Shown one piece after another: positions 12,724 to 22,956 of a stretch of 64,000 bases of DNA (the first letter of the stretch is position 1; every line of letters begins with the position of its first letter). The notes under the pieces are model-generated. The model made no database searches. It was not told the origin of the DNA and saw nothing but the letters and a program-made list of their open reading frames with translations. Source of the DNA: Persicaria tinctoria (taxonomy: Eukaryota > Streptophyta > Magnoliopsida > Caryophyllales > Polygonaceae). A program made the position numbers and the translations under genes. The stretch spans positions 25,515,688 through 25,579,687 of the forward strand of contig JBANSL010000013.1 of the NCBI GenBank assembly GCA_037127255.1, given 5' to 3'.

Positions 12724-12867
12724 ATCGTCCATCGGTCCCCATTTGGGATGCTTAAAGTCCTCGTCCGAAGCAGTTCAAGGAGGGCTCCAAAATAATCGGG
12801 GTTCCGATCGATGAGGTACTTAAGGATCGGTTGGGGTCGTAGATTCCCATTGGCGTCCAAGATGGCA
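12724..12867 (-). pseudogene. Captured BTB/POZ (KCTD-type) exon fragment in the Helitron
   Basis: On the minus strand an acceptor-like TTCTTCAG (ending 12868) precedes an open stretch with YLIDRNPDYFGALLELLRTR and then TLSIP. The pattern of D-R-N/D-P-x-x-F followed by L-L-R-T-G/R is the second half of the BTB domain of plant potassium-channel-tetramerisation-like proteins. An AT-rich, intron-like stretch lies upstream to about 12955, and another possible exon at 12960-13080 was not recognised. Usual capture by Helitrons keeps exon and intron borders, as here. Only about 45 residues remain and the orientation is opposite to the element, so this is not a working gene. Confidence 0.6.
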
Positions 12868-14078
12868 CTGAAGAATTATTATTATTTTTTGATTAGGTAA
12901 AAATTCGAATCAAAAGGAGAAGATCAAAGAAGCTGGTAAGCTAGTGAATATCAAGGTATAAGTTTTACATCCAACCATCCAGGGCCACTCCGAGCATGCC
13001 TCTGAGTCTCTGACGCCGTCGACTTCCGAAATCTTCCGAGGATCCGCCTTACATCCCTTGTATAGGTAGCATTGGTTGAGCTCATTTTTGTCTTTATAAT
13101 ATACCATTCATTTGATTTTGTAATGAAAATTTTTGATTCATTATTATGATTAGTAGTAGCCATTTTGTTATAGATTTCAAGTATATGCCAAATCATATAT
13201 AATAGTAATTAATATTTTTGAAATAATTTATTTAAAAATAAATTATTTAAAAACAAATCTTTAAAAGCTGTTTCCTTTTTCTACATTAGAAATATAACTC
13301 AAAATAAATTTTTTAAAAATAAATTTTTTAAAAACAAATCTTTCAGAGCTGTTAAGATGGGTAAAAAATCTCATCAAATCCGGTACTAATTTTGAAAATA
13401 TATCGGGTTTGATCAGATTTTTGTTTTATCAGACTTTCTTAATTAGCTAGGGTGTAAGTTTTGAAAACCTCTGACTTCTACCGTGTAATTAAAAAAACCA
13501 CTGACATCTCATATTTATAGATTAGATTAAAAATTATAGTTGGTTAGATTAGGAAAAATTTCTACCGATCGGAGTTTTGAAAAGAAAATTATATAATAAT
13601 CATCAATAGTAGAATACTAAAAGAGAAGTAGCTTTTAAAAAAAAATATTTAGGATTTGTTACTTATTAGATTAATTACATTAATAATAAAAAAAGAATTA
13701 GATTTAAAAATTAAAATATTAATGGATTGTTATCCCACCTATCCGGTGGTTATGATTGTTTTTCTCACTTGTTCGTTTTTAATTTGTTAATTACTTACTC
13801 TAATTAATTTAATCGAGTACTCTAATTAATATATACCGATAACAAATCTATGGGAGCCTAAGACGATAATTAATATATGCCGATAGGATTTGCCGATCGG
13901 GTGGTTATGATTTCATATATGCCGATAGGATTTGTTAATTAATTAATTTCAAATCAAATTAATGTCCTTATAAACGATAGGGTAATTAATACTAATGAAT
14001 AGAAATATGCATATATACAGATAGGATAAATACAACTAATCATATATACCGATATGATTTGTCGATCAGGTGGTTATG

Positions 14079-14079
<1 letters not shown>

Positions 14080-14146
<67 letters not shown>
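14080..14146. repeat. (AT)n microsatellite in the Helitron
   Basis: An uninterrupted run of about 33 TA units near the Helitron 3' part. It has no coding content. Confidence 0.95.
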
Positions 14147-14149
<3 letters not shown>

Positions 14150-15022
14150 GTAAGGCTCGACTCGCATATATAGATTTCATTTTTACCGTTAACTATATAA
14201 TAACTAACAATGTTTAGATGTGAGTGGTATTTAGAGTTTAAAGTTTACTTACATAAATTATATATATATATATATTTTTAATATTAAAAGTTTAATTTAA
14301 AAAAACAGACCGCACAATAGTGCGGGTACTAAACTAGTTGAAGTTTGAAAGGAGTCCTTTTTTAGTTAAGTTAAGTTGTACGACTTGCCTTGGGGGTGAG
14401 AACGAAGGAGATGGCAAACTGACTGGCGGCAAGCGTAGGGGAATTAATTGAAATCAATGAGGATAGCCTGAGGATCTGCGGGAAATTTGTGCGGATGCGT
14501 GTGGTGATCGATCTGCAAAAACTGTTGAGGAGGGGGATCATGGTTACAATGGTGGCGGGGGGGGGGGGGGGGGGATGTGGACCGAACTAAAATATGAGAG
14601 ATTGCCTAACTTCTGCTATGTGTGTGGGAGGCTAGGGCATGGAGAGGCGGACTGCGAGGAAGAGAAGGTGCGAGTGTACTCGAATGAATATGGGGATTGG
14701 ATACGAGCGTCGCCGTTAAAACAAACTAGGGATAGGGCTGACAGGGAAGCGGAGAGGAGGATCCTAGGGGAAAGAGGGGGTACTGCAGAGAATCTAGTGG
14801 AAGGACAAGACCATGATAAGGAAAAGAAAGGGTTGTGATCTCTCCTTGCGGTTTTGGAGGAGGTTGAGAAAGAGGACGAGGTGCGGGAAGGAGACGAGAA
14901 TGAGCCGGGGGAGGTAGGAGAAGTGGTTATGCAACATATGGAAAAGGTAGGTATGAGTAAGATAATGAATACGGATAAAAACATGAGAAAGGAGCATGAA
15001 GAAGAACTAGAAGGAGGGATGC

Positions 15023-15073
15023 ATGAAAATCTTAAGTTTTAACTGTTGGGGATTGGGGAAGAACCCGGTGGTT
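15023..15073 (+). pseudogene. LINE ORF2 N-terminal stub (endonuclease start)
   Basis: ATG at 15023 overlaps the end of ORF1 and opens MKILSFNCWGLGKNPVV, the typical first strand of a LINE AP-type endonuclease (usually MKILSWNCRGLG). The frame ends after 17 codons where an Athila-like LTR begins at 15074. The remaining endonuclease sequence is not found in the window; ORF2 resumes near 41940 just ahead of RT. Confidence 0.8.
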
Positions 15074-15352
15074 GACAGAAGTCGCACGTCCACACGCTCC
15101 ACGTGCACGTCCGTGCACCTTGTGTCTGGAGCTTTGTTCCACTCACATCATCCTTGCTAGGCATGCTTCCCATGAGAGTTCAAGTTGGCTCGATTAGCTC
15201 CCGAAAACACCTGAAAATACAACCACAACGAGAGTAGACCTCTAATCTAACAACTAAACGATAAACAACTAAAAACACACAAAATAAATCATAAAAGATG
15301 CAAAATCTACTCTAAATACATAACCTAAACAATGTAAAATACGATGACATCA
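15074..15352 (-). repeat. Probable LTR of the Athila-like fragment
   Basis: On the plus strand it runs TGACAGAAG..GACATCA, so TG..CA on either strand. It lies between LINE ORF2 codons on the left and the polypurine-type tract on the right. The partner LTR is missing, so the borders are inferred. Confidence 0.55.
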
Positions 15353-17117
15353 AAAATACCCCATACTTAAGCATTGCTTGTCCCCGAGCAAGCCTCATCA
15401 AGTGCAAGACAAAATAAATGTCTCAACTTATTCAAGCCCTTAAAATTTTGATTTTGCAATCAATACCTCAAGACAATTGTCATCATCACACTTCCTCATT
15501 ATCATTAAGACATAACAATAAAAATTTCCTAAACCTCGCAAGGATTTTTTTTTTCTTTTTGAGGCACTCCACTCAAATGTGTATAAGGTATAAAATTTCC
15601 GCTCTGTCTCAACTATTGTACTCATCTACCATAGGCTTGCAACAGCGTTCTAAACATCCACCACAGAAAATCACGCACACAATAAAAATCATGAGGGCTT
15701 TTTGTATAGTTATAATGGAGGCAAAGTGGAAAGGATAAGGCATTGAAAATTTCAAGGGCATGTGGTGCTGAAATTCGGGAAAAAGAGCAAACAAAAGAGC
15801 ATCCACTTCAAATAAACTCACACCAAACCACCTTTACAACTCTATCACACTAGCATTTCCGTTCTCAACTTTTGTGTACCACATTCTTCTTTTCTTTTTT
15901 CGCTCTTTTCTTACCTTTCTAGCTTTAACACCGTTTTACGCGAATACAAACATTTATGATGAATGCACCCGGTTACTAAGTGCCTCAACCTCCTTGCATA
16001 TCTTCTTCCTTGTGTGAATTTTATCCTCCACGAGAAAGATCAGCTACTAGCCGTATTTTTTTTCTTCTTCTTGACTTGTACCCCTGAGTGAATTTTATCC
16101 TCCTCGGGTCCCAAAAAATCTCACTATCGAGATGATCGATATAACATAACCAACCATTCAAATATTACCACTGGCTTCAAGCGCATCTACACAGATAAAT
16201 AAGCTCTATTATCCCTATTTCTCGGATGGGTCAAAGGTCAATAACTGGCTATGGAAGGTCTTTGTGGAGTTTATGAAAGAAAATTAGGCTTATAAGGCTC
16301 AAAATGGCTTCAAGCAGTGGATCACATATAAGATTAGGCTGAGAAGAACATGGTCAACAAAAAGAAATTCCTCAATCATCTTTAAGTCATGCACATGAAT
16401 CATATAACATGGCTTCAATAAAGAGTCTAAAGCAAGTTATAGAGATTGAGCACATAATGAGTGTCTCACAACAAAAGGATGGAATGACCCAATGGATTCA
16501 TTAATCAAACTCAAAACCTCACAAAATGTTTTTTTTCTTCTTCAGGAACTTAATCATGCACATTCATTCAATAACTCCATGCTAGGCAATTCATCTCAAG
16601 ACATGACACATAGATTAGGGCGAATATCAGCATCATATACAACAATTCCATCATTATGGTCTTGCATATTTGATACTTAGGGTACATCCGCCACTGACAT
16701 CAAGCTAAGCTATCAAATACATCAAAATGACAAAAGAAAGACTCCAATATATACATCAAGACCTAAGAGATATAAAGAACAAGACATAACATAGGACTCA
16801 AAATAAAAAGACTCAAACTAATAAGTAATGAAGACTTATATGAATATCATCTCACCCCGTACTTAGGTTCTGCATTGTCCTCAATATAGGCAGTGCCGGC
16901 CCTGGGCATGTGCAAGAGGAGCGATCGCACAGGGCCTCCGGTTGTACAGGGCCTAATTTTAATAAATGTAGTGTATATATATATATATATATATAAATAT
17001 AATAAGTAATGAAGACTTATATGAATATCATCCCACCCCATACTTAGGTTCTGCATTGTCCTCAATATAGCCATGTAGGAAATAAATAAAAGATGAGAGA
17101 ACACTCACAGGGACACT
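15353..17117 (-). other. 3' untranslated region of the Athila-like fragment
   Basis: Purine-rich AAGTATGGGG next to the LTR, then CGGGGACAAGCAATG, a phrase typical of the 3' ends of Athila/Tat elements, and the AACCGGGT motif near 15970. No conserved coding sequence. It is interrupted at 16819-17070 by a duplication around a small foreign insert. Confidence 0.55.
16819..17070. repeat. 71-bp direct duplication flanking a 110-bp insert
   Basis: The segments 16819-16889 and 17000-17070 are the same 71 bases apart from about two C/T-type changes. Between them lie 110 bases starting GCAGTGCCGGCCCTGGG and ending in a TA run. CAGTGCCGGCCC resembles the end of a hAT-family element, but no second end is present. 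Confidence 0.85.
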
Positions 17118-18365
17118 CTACAGTTGTGGCAACGGTGGACGGGGAGGGTATTGGGCATATGGATCGAAATGATGCCCATGAAGATGATAATAGTTGCGCT
17201 GGGACATCACTAGAATCTGATGCATCTGCATTCGATCACGCTGTTGCTGAGTCTCCCATGAAGACAAGCGTTGAGAGACACAAGAGAAGTGTTGTACTGT
17301 CTTGGCTTGCAAAGTAGTCATTTGCTCCTCAAGAGCAGTCCAGCGAGTGGTGAGTGCAGACAACTGCGATGTCAGACTATCACACTGGCCCTAGAAATAG
17401 GACATGTCATTCGGAGAAAAGTTCATAGAGCCGCCAGAGGAACCGCCATGATCAAAAGCATGGGCAGGCACAACGTCAGGAAGGGTCTCCCTGTCTCAGA
17501 CTCAGACTCGGCATCGATCACCAAAAGCGCCCAGAGAGGGTTGAGGAGCACCAATCCATGGTTCGTACCAGTTGTTCTTGTCCTCAGTGCTCGTACAATC
17601 ATGGTCGGGAAGAAGGTGTGTGGTTGAGCTATAAGAGAAATAGAGAAAGTAGCTGCAGTTCTCCCTCTTAAGAGTTTGACTCTAGATGAGATGAATATGG
17701 TCAATTGACTGTGTCGTCGAGATCTCTGTATACAAAGCCAAGTTAATACCAAAGTGAACAACCAAGGGAGAAATCAAGCCTCCAATACAAATGCCCCCTG
17801 AAGTGCTTCAAGCCAACGATTGAAATTTTTATGCTAGCTCATACCCAATGTCAAATGCGTGGTTGTAGGCCATTGAGTAAAGCATCGCCAACTCACTTGC
17901 GTTCCCCTTCGATGGTTCGTCCTGAGCAAAAATAGAATTGCCCAGGACATGATGAATGAGACGGAAGCACGAGTGCACAATTGAAGCAACCACAACATTT
18001 TGGGATCTGAAGGGAGTGAGGCTGGTGAGATCATACCAGAATGCATTCCGCTCCTCCTCAGTAAGTACCTCCCCCCCCCCCCTATTAGAAAGGAATCCAA
18101 GAGCGGCATTTAACTCTGCAATAGTCAAGGTCTGGGACGCATTCCCTAGGCGAAAAGTGAGAGTTCCACATGAATCCTTAGAGTTGACATCCAATTTAAA
18201 TGAGCTCAAGAACTCAGACATGAGAGCCGGATAAGAGTCCCAATCGAACTCGAGCAAGGGGTCCGCACCGATGATTGAGCAAAGGCGAGTGATCTCACCA
18301 GTTAAACTCAAGGAAGCTAGAAAGGGGAGATCAATCCAACGAGTGCTATAATGATTCCGCTTCAT
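17118..18365 (-). pseudogene. Athila env-like / plant retrotransposon ORF remnant
   Basis: The frame from 18365 opens MKRNHYSTRWIDLPFLASL and continues with FDWDSYPALMSEFLSSF and LGFLSNRGGG. This matches the conserved region of the extra ORF of Athila-type elements (a W-x-D-L-P-x-L-A block, then a y-p-L-x-x-E-F-L-s-S-F block). It stops at 17829. A shifted frame (17363-17118) supplies the usual C-terminal part: a helical Gln/Arg-rich segment and FDPYAQYPPRPP. The ORF function is unknown; an envelope-like role has been proposed for the family. Frameshifts between 17363 and 17829 make it non-functional. Confidence 0.6.
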
Positions 18366-19154
18366 TTATTCTTTGAACTTGTCTCGTTGTGCCCCTTCAC
18401 ATATGACATGATCGAAAGCTTGAGGGGCCCTTCACTTTCGATATGTAGATACCTTAGCCATGGCAAACTCAAATTTACATAATTTAAGCACACACCACAC
18501 AAGAGAAACCAAAGCAACAACCACAAAAATAACCAAGTCAATCTCCAAGGTAGAAACATACAAGTACACAATGATAGTCTCAAGAGGATTCTCCCATCAA
18601 ACCATGTCATACTCTCAACACAAGCAACCCCATACTTAGAAATTTAGCAAGTTTAGAAGACAAATCAATATAACGCGAACTTGCAAGTTTCTAAGCATAA
18701 TAGTCTACAAGTCTCAACAATTTTCTTAAGAGTTAAATAAGCCTAAGAAATCACAAAACCAACCAAGGAGTCAATTTGATGAATTTAACATAGATGTTTA
18801 TTTGACGTCAAAAGTGACCACACATCAAGACTTTAGGCAAGTTACAAAAATCATCAAGAATTCAATAACTTGCAAAAACTCAAGAGTAAAATCATCTAAA
18901 ATAAACACAAACCTCAATGGGAGCCAAATTCATCAAACTCAACCATATGAACCAAAAGAAATATGAATCATGAGAGGAAATAGAGAAGCACAAAGCATAA
19001 ATAATCTCATTAATTCATCCACGTCCAAAATCCCCAAAATTTTCCATATCTCGTTCATCAACCTAAACCCTAAAATTCAAATTTTCCAATGTAATATCAA
19101 TCATACCAAGTTATAGGAAAAATCAAACCACAAGGGAGTAAGAGTGAAGAAGGC

Positions 19155-20154
19155 TAATAAGGCGTATTTTATATATGCATTATAGGTAGGTCTTAGGTGC
19201 ATTAAGTATTCGTATTGCATATGTATTTAGCTTATTTGCATTCTTGGTCATTTGGTATTCGAAGTGAGGAATCTACGATTTCTAGTGTTTATTTGTAGGT
19301 TATAAGATCCGACCTCGAAAGGTGGAGAAAGAATGCAGAAAATGGACAAAGAAGAGCTAAGGAACAAGAGCGGAAATGGAGAACATGGAGAAATCCCATC
19401 TTTAAGGTTTTGAAAAGTTGGAATTAGCTTCTGAGGTCCTCATGAGAGTCTTAGTTATTGGAAAGAGCTTTCCAACACATGTTCATATGAGTCAATCAGG
19501 CGAAGGATGACTCTAGAAAGTGCATTACAAGTTCAGTCTATCGAAGCTGTCTACTGCATAGGCGGTGCCCTCCGTCTTGTTAGATCCGGATTTGCGATAC
19601 GCGGCCCAGTCCATCTTTATGAGAACTTTTATCTTCACTTATTCTAGGGTTTGGCGGACAAAAGAAGGCTATATTAGGTCATATTTTAGTAGGTTTGAGA
19701 ACACAATTCATAGAGTTTATTCCCCATAAACTCATTACAATGAGATGATTTAAGTTTAGGGATTCAACGTTTGTTATGCTTGCCTAGAATTCTTGTGGTT
19801 TTTCTATGATTCAAGACTTGGTTAATTGATTGTGAGACTTGATTTCTATATTATTCATGAGTTTATTTATCATCCTTTTCTTCATATTATATTTGTGTTC
19901 CTTTCCATGACTGGCCTTCTAGTTAGGAATTGCATCTTTGCTATGAATCCTTTGTTGTGTTCTTGATAGCAAACAAAGTAATTGATTTAGCGATATTTCT
20001 ATGCCTTTGTAGTGGATGATAACAATTGATCTATGTCAAGTGGATGTTTATAGGTTCCGAATGGGTTGTTCCTTTGTTTCCTAATTGCATTGAATTGGTA
20101 TGCCAATTGGTCTTAAGAACTCGAATATTAATTTAATGCTATTCTTTAGTGATA
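19155..20154 (+). repeat. 5' LTR, first part, of the Athila-like element
   Basis: Collinear with 40579-41575 at high similarity, from AAGGCGTATTTTA to ATGCTATTCTTTAGTGATA. It is interrupted after A at 20154 by a Helitron. It contains a GC-rich box (about 19557-19615) also seen elsewhere in the element. Confidence 0.93.
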
Positions 20155-21266
20155 TCTATAATATATATCTATATATCTAGTAAAAGTTGTGTTCAGCCCC
20201 CACCATAAATGCTATAATTGTGTTCTCGGTTATCCAATCTATAATATTCTCGGTTATCCGTTTAACCGGTTATTTGTTTTTTAATAGAAAAGTTGTGTGC
20301 AAGATTCATTAATTTCTATCCAATTTGCTTTTTTTTTAATATACAAAAAATATAATATCAATATCTATAATCTATATCTATCTATATATAATAATATATG
20401 AAAAGTTGTATTCACCTCCAATAAACCTTTTTATTTTTCCAACTTTGTTTAGGAGCCCCATAATTTAGATTTTGAACCTTATTATCGATATGTTCTTTTT
20501 ATTTTTTCCAACTTTGTTGGTTATTTTTTTTTTGGTATAAATCTTTTTATTTTTCCCAACTTTGTTTGTTATTTTTTTGGTATAAAAAAGTTGTGTGCAA
20601 GTCTTCACAAATATGTATCCAATTTGTTTTCCCCCCCACAAAATTGTGTTCTTTGTGTTCAACCGATTCACTAGAGCATTTACTCAATTAACCGTTTGTA
20701 TTGAGCCATTCATATTTTACAAATTAATGAGCCGTTTAGCATCTTTGAAATTAATTAGGCGTTTAGCATATTTTACAAATTACAGCGGTTCACAACATTT
20801 ATACAATTGTACGTTTTACCTACCTCACAACCTTAAATGTGCAATCACAATTAAATTAGCCGTTTCTTCCACCATAATATATAGGGGCATGCCTTGCTAA
20901 TCTTTCATTCACAATCACAAACAACTTACCAAACACCCCAAATGTAGACAGGTAGAAGTGATGGTGTTGGCGCTTGACTCCGTCGTATGTTAGATAGTCA
21001 TAATGGGGAGAACAAAGCCTGATCGTCGTGACTCAGACGAGAGAGCATTCGACGAAAAGAAGAAACCTTTGATCGGGGATATATGACATCACCGCTACTA
21101 GCTTGCACGACTACATTCGAGGCCGGTGACAATACTGTCGATACGTCCGTGAAGGGTCCAATGTCGGCATCTCGAAGGACAAATCCGGATGCACCCCTGA
21201 CCTGCGACTAATGAGAGAATGAGAGGAAGAACGAACGCCAATGGAGTAGAAGTTGTTGGAGGTGAT
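20155..21266 (+). other. Helitron 5' region with internal duplication
   Basis: A motif AAAAGTTGTGTTCAGCCCCC near 20180 recurs as GAAAAGTTGTATTCACCTCC near 20400. GAAAAGTTGTGTGCAAG near 20287 recurs near 20587. So a block of 200-300 bases is duplicated with divergence. The stretch 20930-21266, GC-richer, resumes after the Copia at 25875; I could not identify it and no long frame runs through it. Confidence 0.5.
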
Positions 21267-21402
21267 TGTTAGCAATATATTATTTGTACTTGTCCATATC
21301 ATGTACAGTTACGATTGTACCCTCAGGGTTTTCACCTATTGATATATATATAGGAGTAGGCCTCTGAGATCCGTTAAAGACTCAGTTATCCAAACACTTA
21401 CA
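21267..21402 (+). repeat. 5' LTR of the short-LTR Copia
   Basis: 136 bp, TGTTAGCAATATATTATTTG at the start, CACTTACA at the end. It pairs with 25740-25874 and is followed directly by the primer binding site. Confidence 0.93.
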
Positions 21403-21618
21403 TGGTATCGAGCTCTAGTGTGAAACCCTAATTTTTTTTTTCACATCTACGATCCCCTGCCGCCGCCGCCGCCCCTAGCCGCTGCCGCCACCCTTGTCGC
21501 CGCCGCTCCCCACAGCCACCGCCGCCCACCCTGCCGCCATCACCGCTCCCTACAGCCGCCGCCGCCGCCCCCTGTTTCCCATATTTTCTCTTCCGCTGCC
21601 CTATCCTACCTTTTTACG

Positions 21619-22956
21619 ATGTCTACCGTTGAGGATAACACCCCACTCAACCCTAACCCCCCTCCACCCAACCCTAACCCTCCACCATATCCGCAAAACC
21701 CCTTTCATTCCGCTCAATCCGTCACCAATATCAAAAATCAAATTCCCCTAACCCTAGATCTCAAAAAGGTTCAATACCACACATGGGCTGAGCTTTTTAA
21801 TACCGCATGTAAGGGCCACGATGTCATCGCTCACATCGATGGCTCTGGCCGTCCGAATGATGTCCCCGAGCCCCTCTGGATTCACCTTGACTCCATCGTT
21901 CTTGTATGGATCTATGCCATCATATCTGAGGACGTCCTGATTACCGTCCTCCAATCGGACTCCACCGCTCGGGATGTCTGGCTCCGCTTCAATGGCCTTT
22001 TTCATGACAATCAATCCGCTAGAGCAGCGGATCTTGAGGGAAAGTTCATCAAAACCCGTCAGGAAAGCTTCTCCACCATCTCCGACTATTGCCTCGCCAT
22101 CAAATCCATCACCGATCAACTTGGCGATGTTGGACACAAGGTCAGCGAAGAGCGCCTTGTCCTGCAACTCATCAACGACCTCTCCACAAAATTTGATGTC
22201 GTCGGTGGCATGATCAGCAACACCTCGCCACTTCCGACTTTCATGGTGGTTCGCAGCATGCTCTCCAGGGAGGAGAGCCGTCAGGGACGCCCTCAAGGTC
22301 CTTCCCATGTCCTTGTTTCATCCAAAGATTTCATTGCCCCGGACCCGATCCCCGAAACCCAATCAAAACCACCCCAACAGCGCGGAGGCCGCGAGAGAGG
22401 TGACACCAACAGCGGGCACCAGGGCCGCAACAACATGCTGCGACCGCCGCCAGGGAGCTGGTACCCGCCGCATCAGCAGCAGCCTTGGTCCATCAATTCG
22501 CCGCCCTATCCTTATCCGACATGGGCAGGCTACCCTCCGCCAGGCATGATCTTTCCGCAGCGTCAACCACCGCAGTCGGCCCCTTCCCCGGCGATGTACG
22601 CGTCTCAGCAGCATCCATTGAACCCCATGCACACCAACCTCTCCGCTGCTTTCTCCACCATGGGACTTCAGCAGCCGGACGACAACTGGTACATGGATAC
22701 CGGGGCCTCCATTCACATGACGAACGCACCAGGTAACCTACACACTGTTTTTAATTCTAACACTTTATCGTCTGTCTATGTCAGAAACGGCGAATCTCTT
22801 GCCATTGTCGGTTCGGGTCACACAACCCTCCCCAATGCCCCACCCCTTCGCCTTAACAACGTCCTACTTGCCACTGACCTTGTTAAAAACTTCATTTCTG
22901 TTTGTCATTTCTGTGAAGGATCTTCATACAGGGACCCCAATTATGCGGTGCAATAG
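21619..22956 (+). pseudogene. Copia gag-protease part
   Basis: A 445-codon frame from ATG 21619. It starts with a Pro/Asn-rich leader, then the gag core (HTWAELFNTACKGHDVIAHI, LEGKFIKTRQESFSTISDYC). A Gly/Pro/Gln-rich stretch follows where a CCHC knuckle is often found; none is visible here. The protease site DTGASIHMT is intact around residue 358. The frame is lost near 22870-22910 and pol continues one frame over. Gag assembles particles; the aspartic protease matures the polyprotein. Confidence 0.9.

Larger units (their letters stand above)
11659..14337 (+). mobile_element. Non-autonomous Helitron inserted in LINE ORF1
   Basis: The 5' end is TCAATATATAATAC at 11659, after host A at 11658. 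The 3' end is CTAG at 14334-14337, before host T at 14338. A GC stem-loop, CCGCACAATAGTGCGG at 14310-14325, sits just upstream of the 3' end, as Helitrons require. Removing the element rejoins LINE ORF1 in frame (..QPSK then LKFERS..), direct proof of both borders. No Rep/helicase gene is present. Two further 5'-end-like motifs lie at 12164 and 13600. A BTB-like exon lies antisense at 12724-12867. Confidence 0.92.
11314..15042 (+). pseudogene. LINE ORF1 (DUF4283-like plus zinc knuckle), split by a Helitron
   Basis: The first part runs from an ATG at 11314 through TEEEREEVVGLEEATG and the DUF4283-like block (VEDKEKVIRGGPWAFDKCLL) to 11658. There is an in-frame stop at 11551. After the Helitron the same frame resumes at 14338 (LKFERSPFLVKL). 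One frameshift later it reads MANWLAASVGELIEINED, and another change leads to the knuckle CYVCGRLGHGEADC within 14575-14838. An acidic Glu/Gly-rich tail continues in a shifted frame to a stop at 15040-15042. ORF1 proteins of plant LINEs bind element RNA. This copy is disrupted by the insertion, a stop, frameshifts and a G-run at about 14558-14572. Confidence 0.85.
15074..19154 (-). mobile_element. Athila-like Gypsy retrotransposon fragment (3' half, minus strand)
   Basis: Read on the minus strand, an upstream untranslated stretch (19154-18366) leads to an env-like open frame (18365-17118). A long 3' region follows, then a polypurine-type AAGTATGGGG (around 15360-15370) and a short LTR (15352-15074). 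The 3' region has AGTAACCGGGTGCATTCAT, a motif also found at about 39813-39831 in the neighbouring Athila-like element, which supports the family call. No gag, protease or polymerase is visible, and no second LTR. The right end is lost, probably with the LINE endonuclease region, before the 19155 insertion. Confidence 0.7.

Noticed and set aside
21754..22308. 184-codon minus-strand frame
   Set aside because: Antisense shadow of the Copia gag coding sequence.
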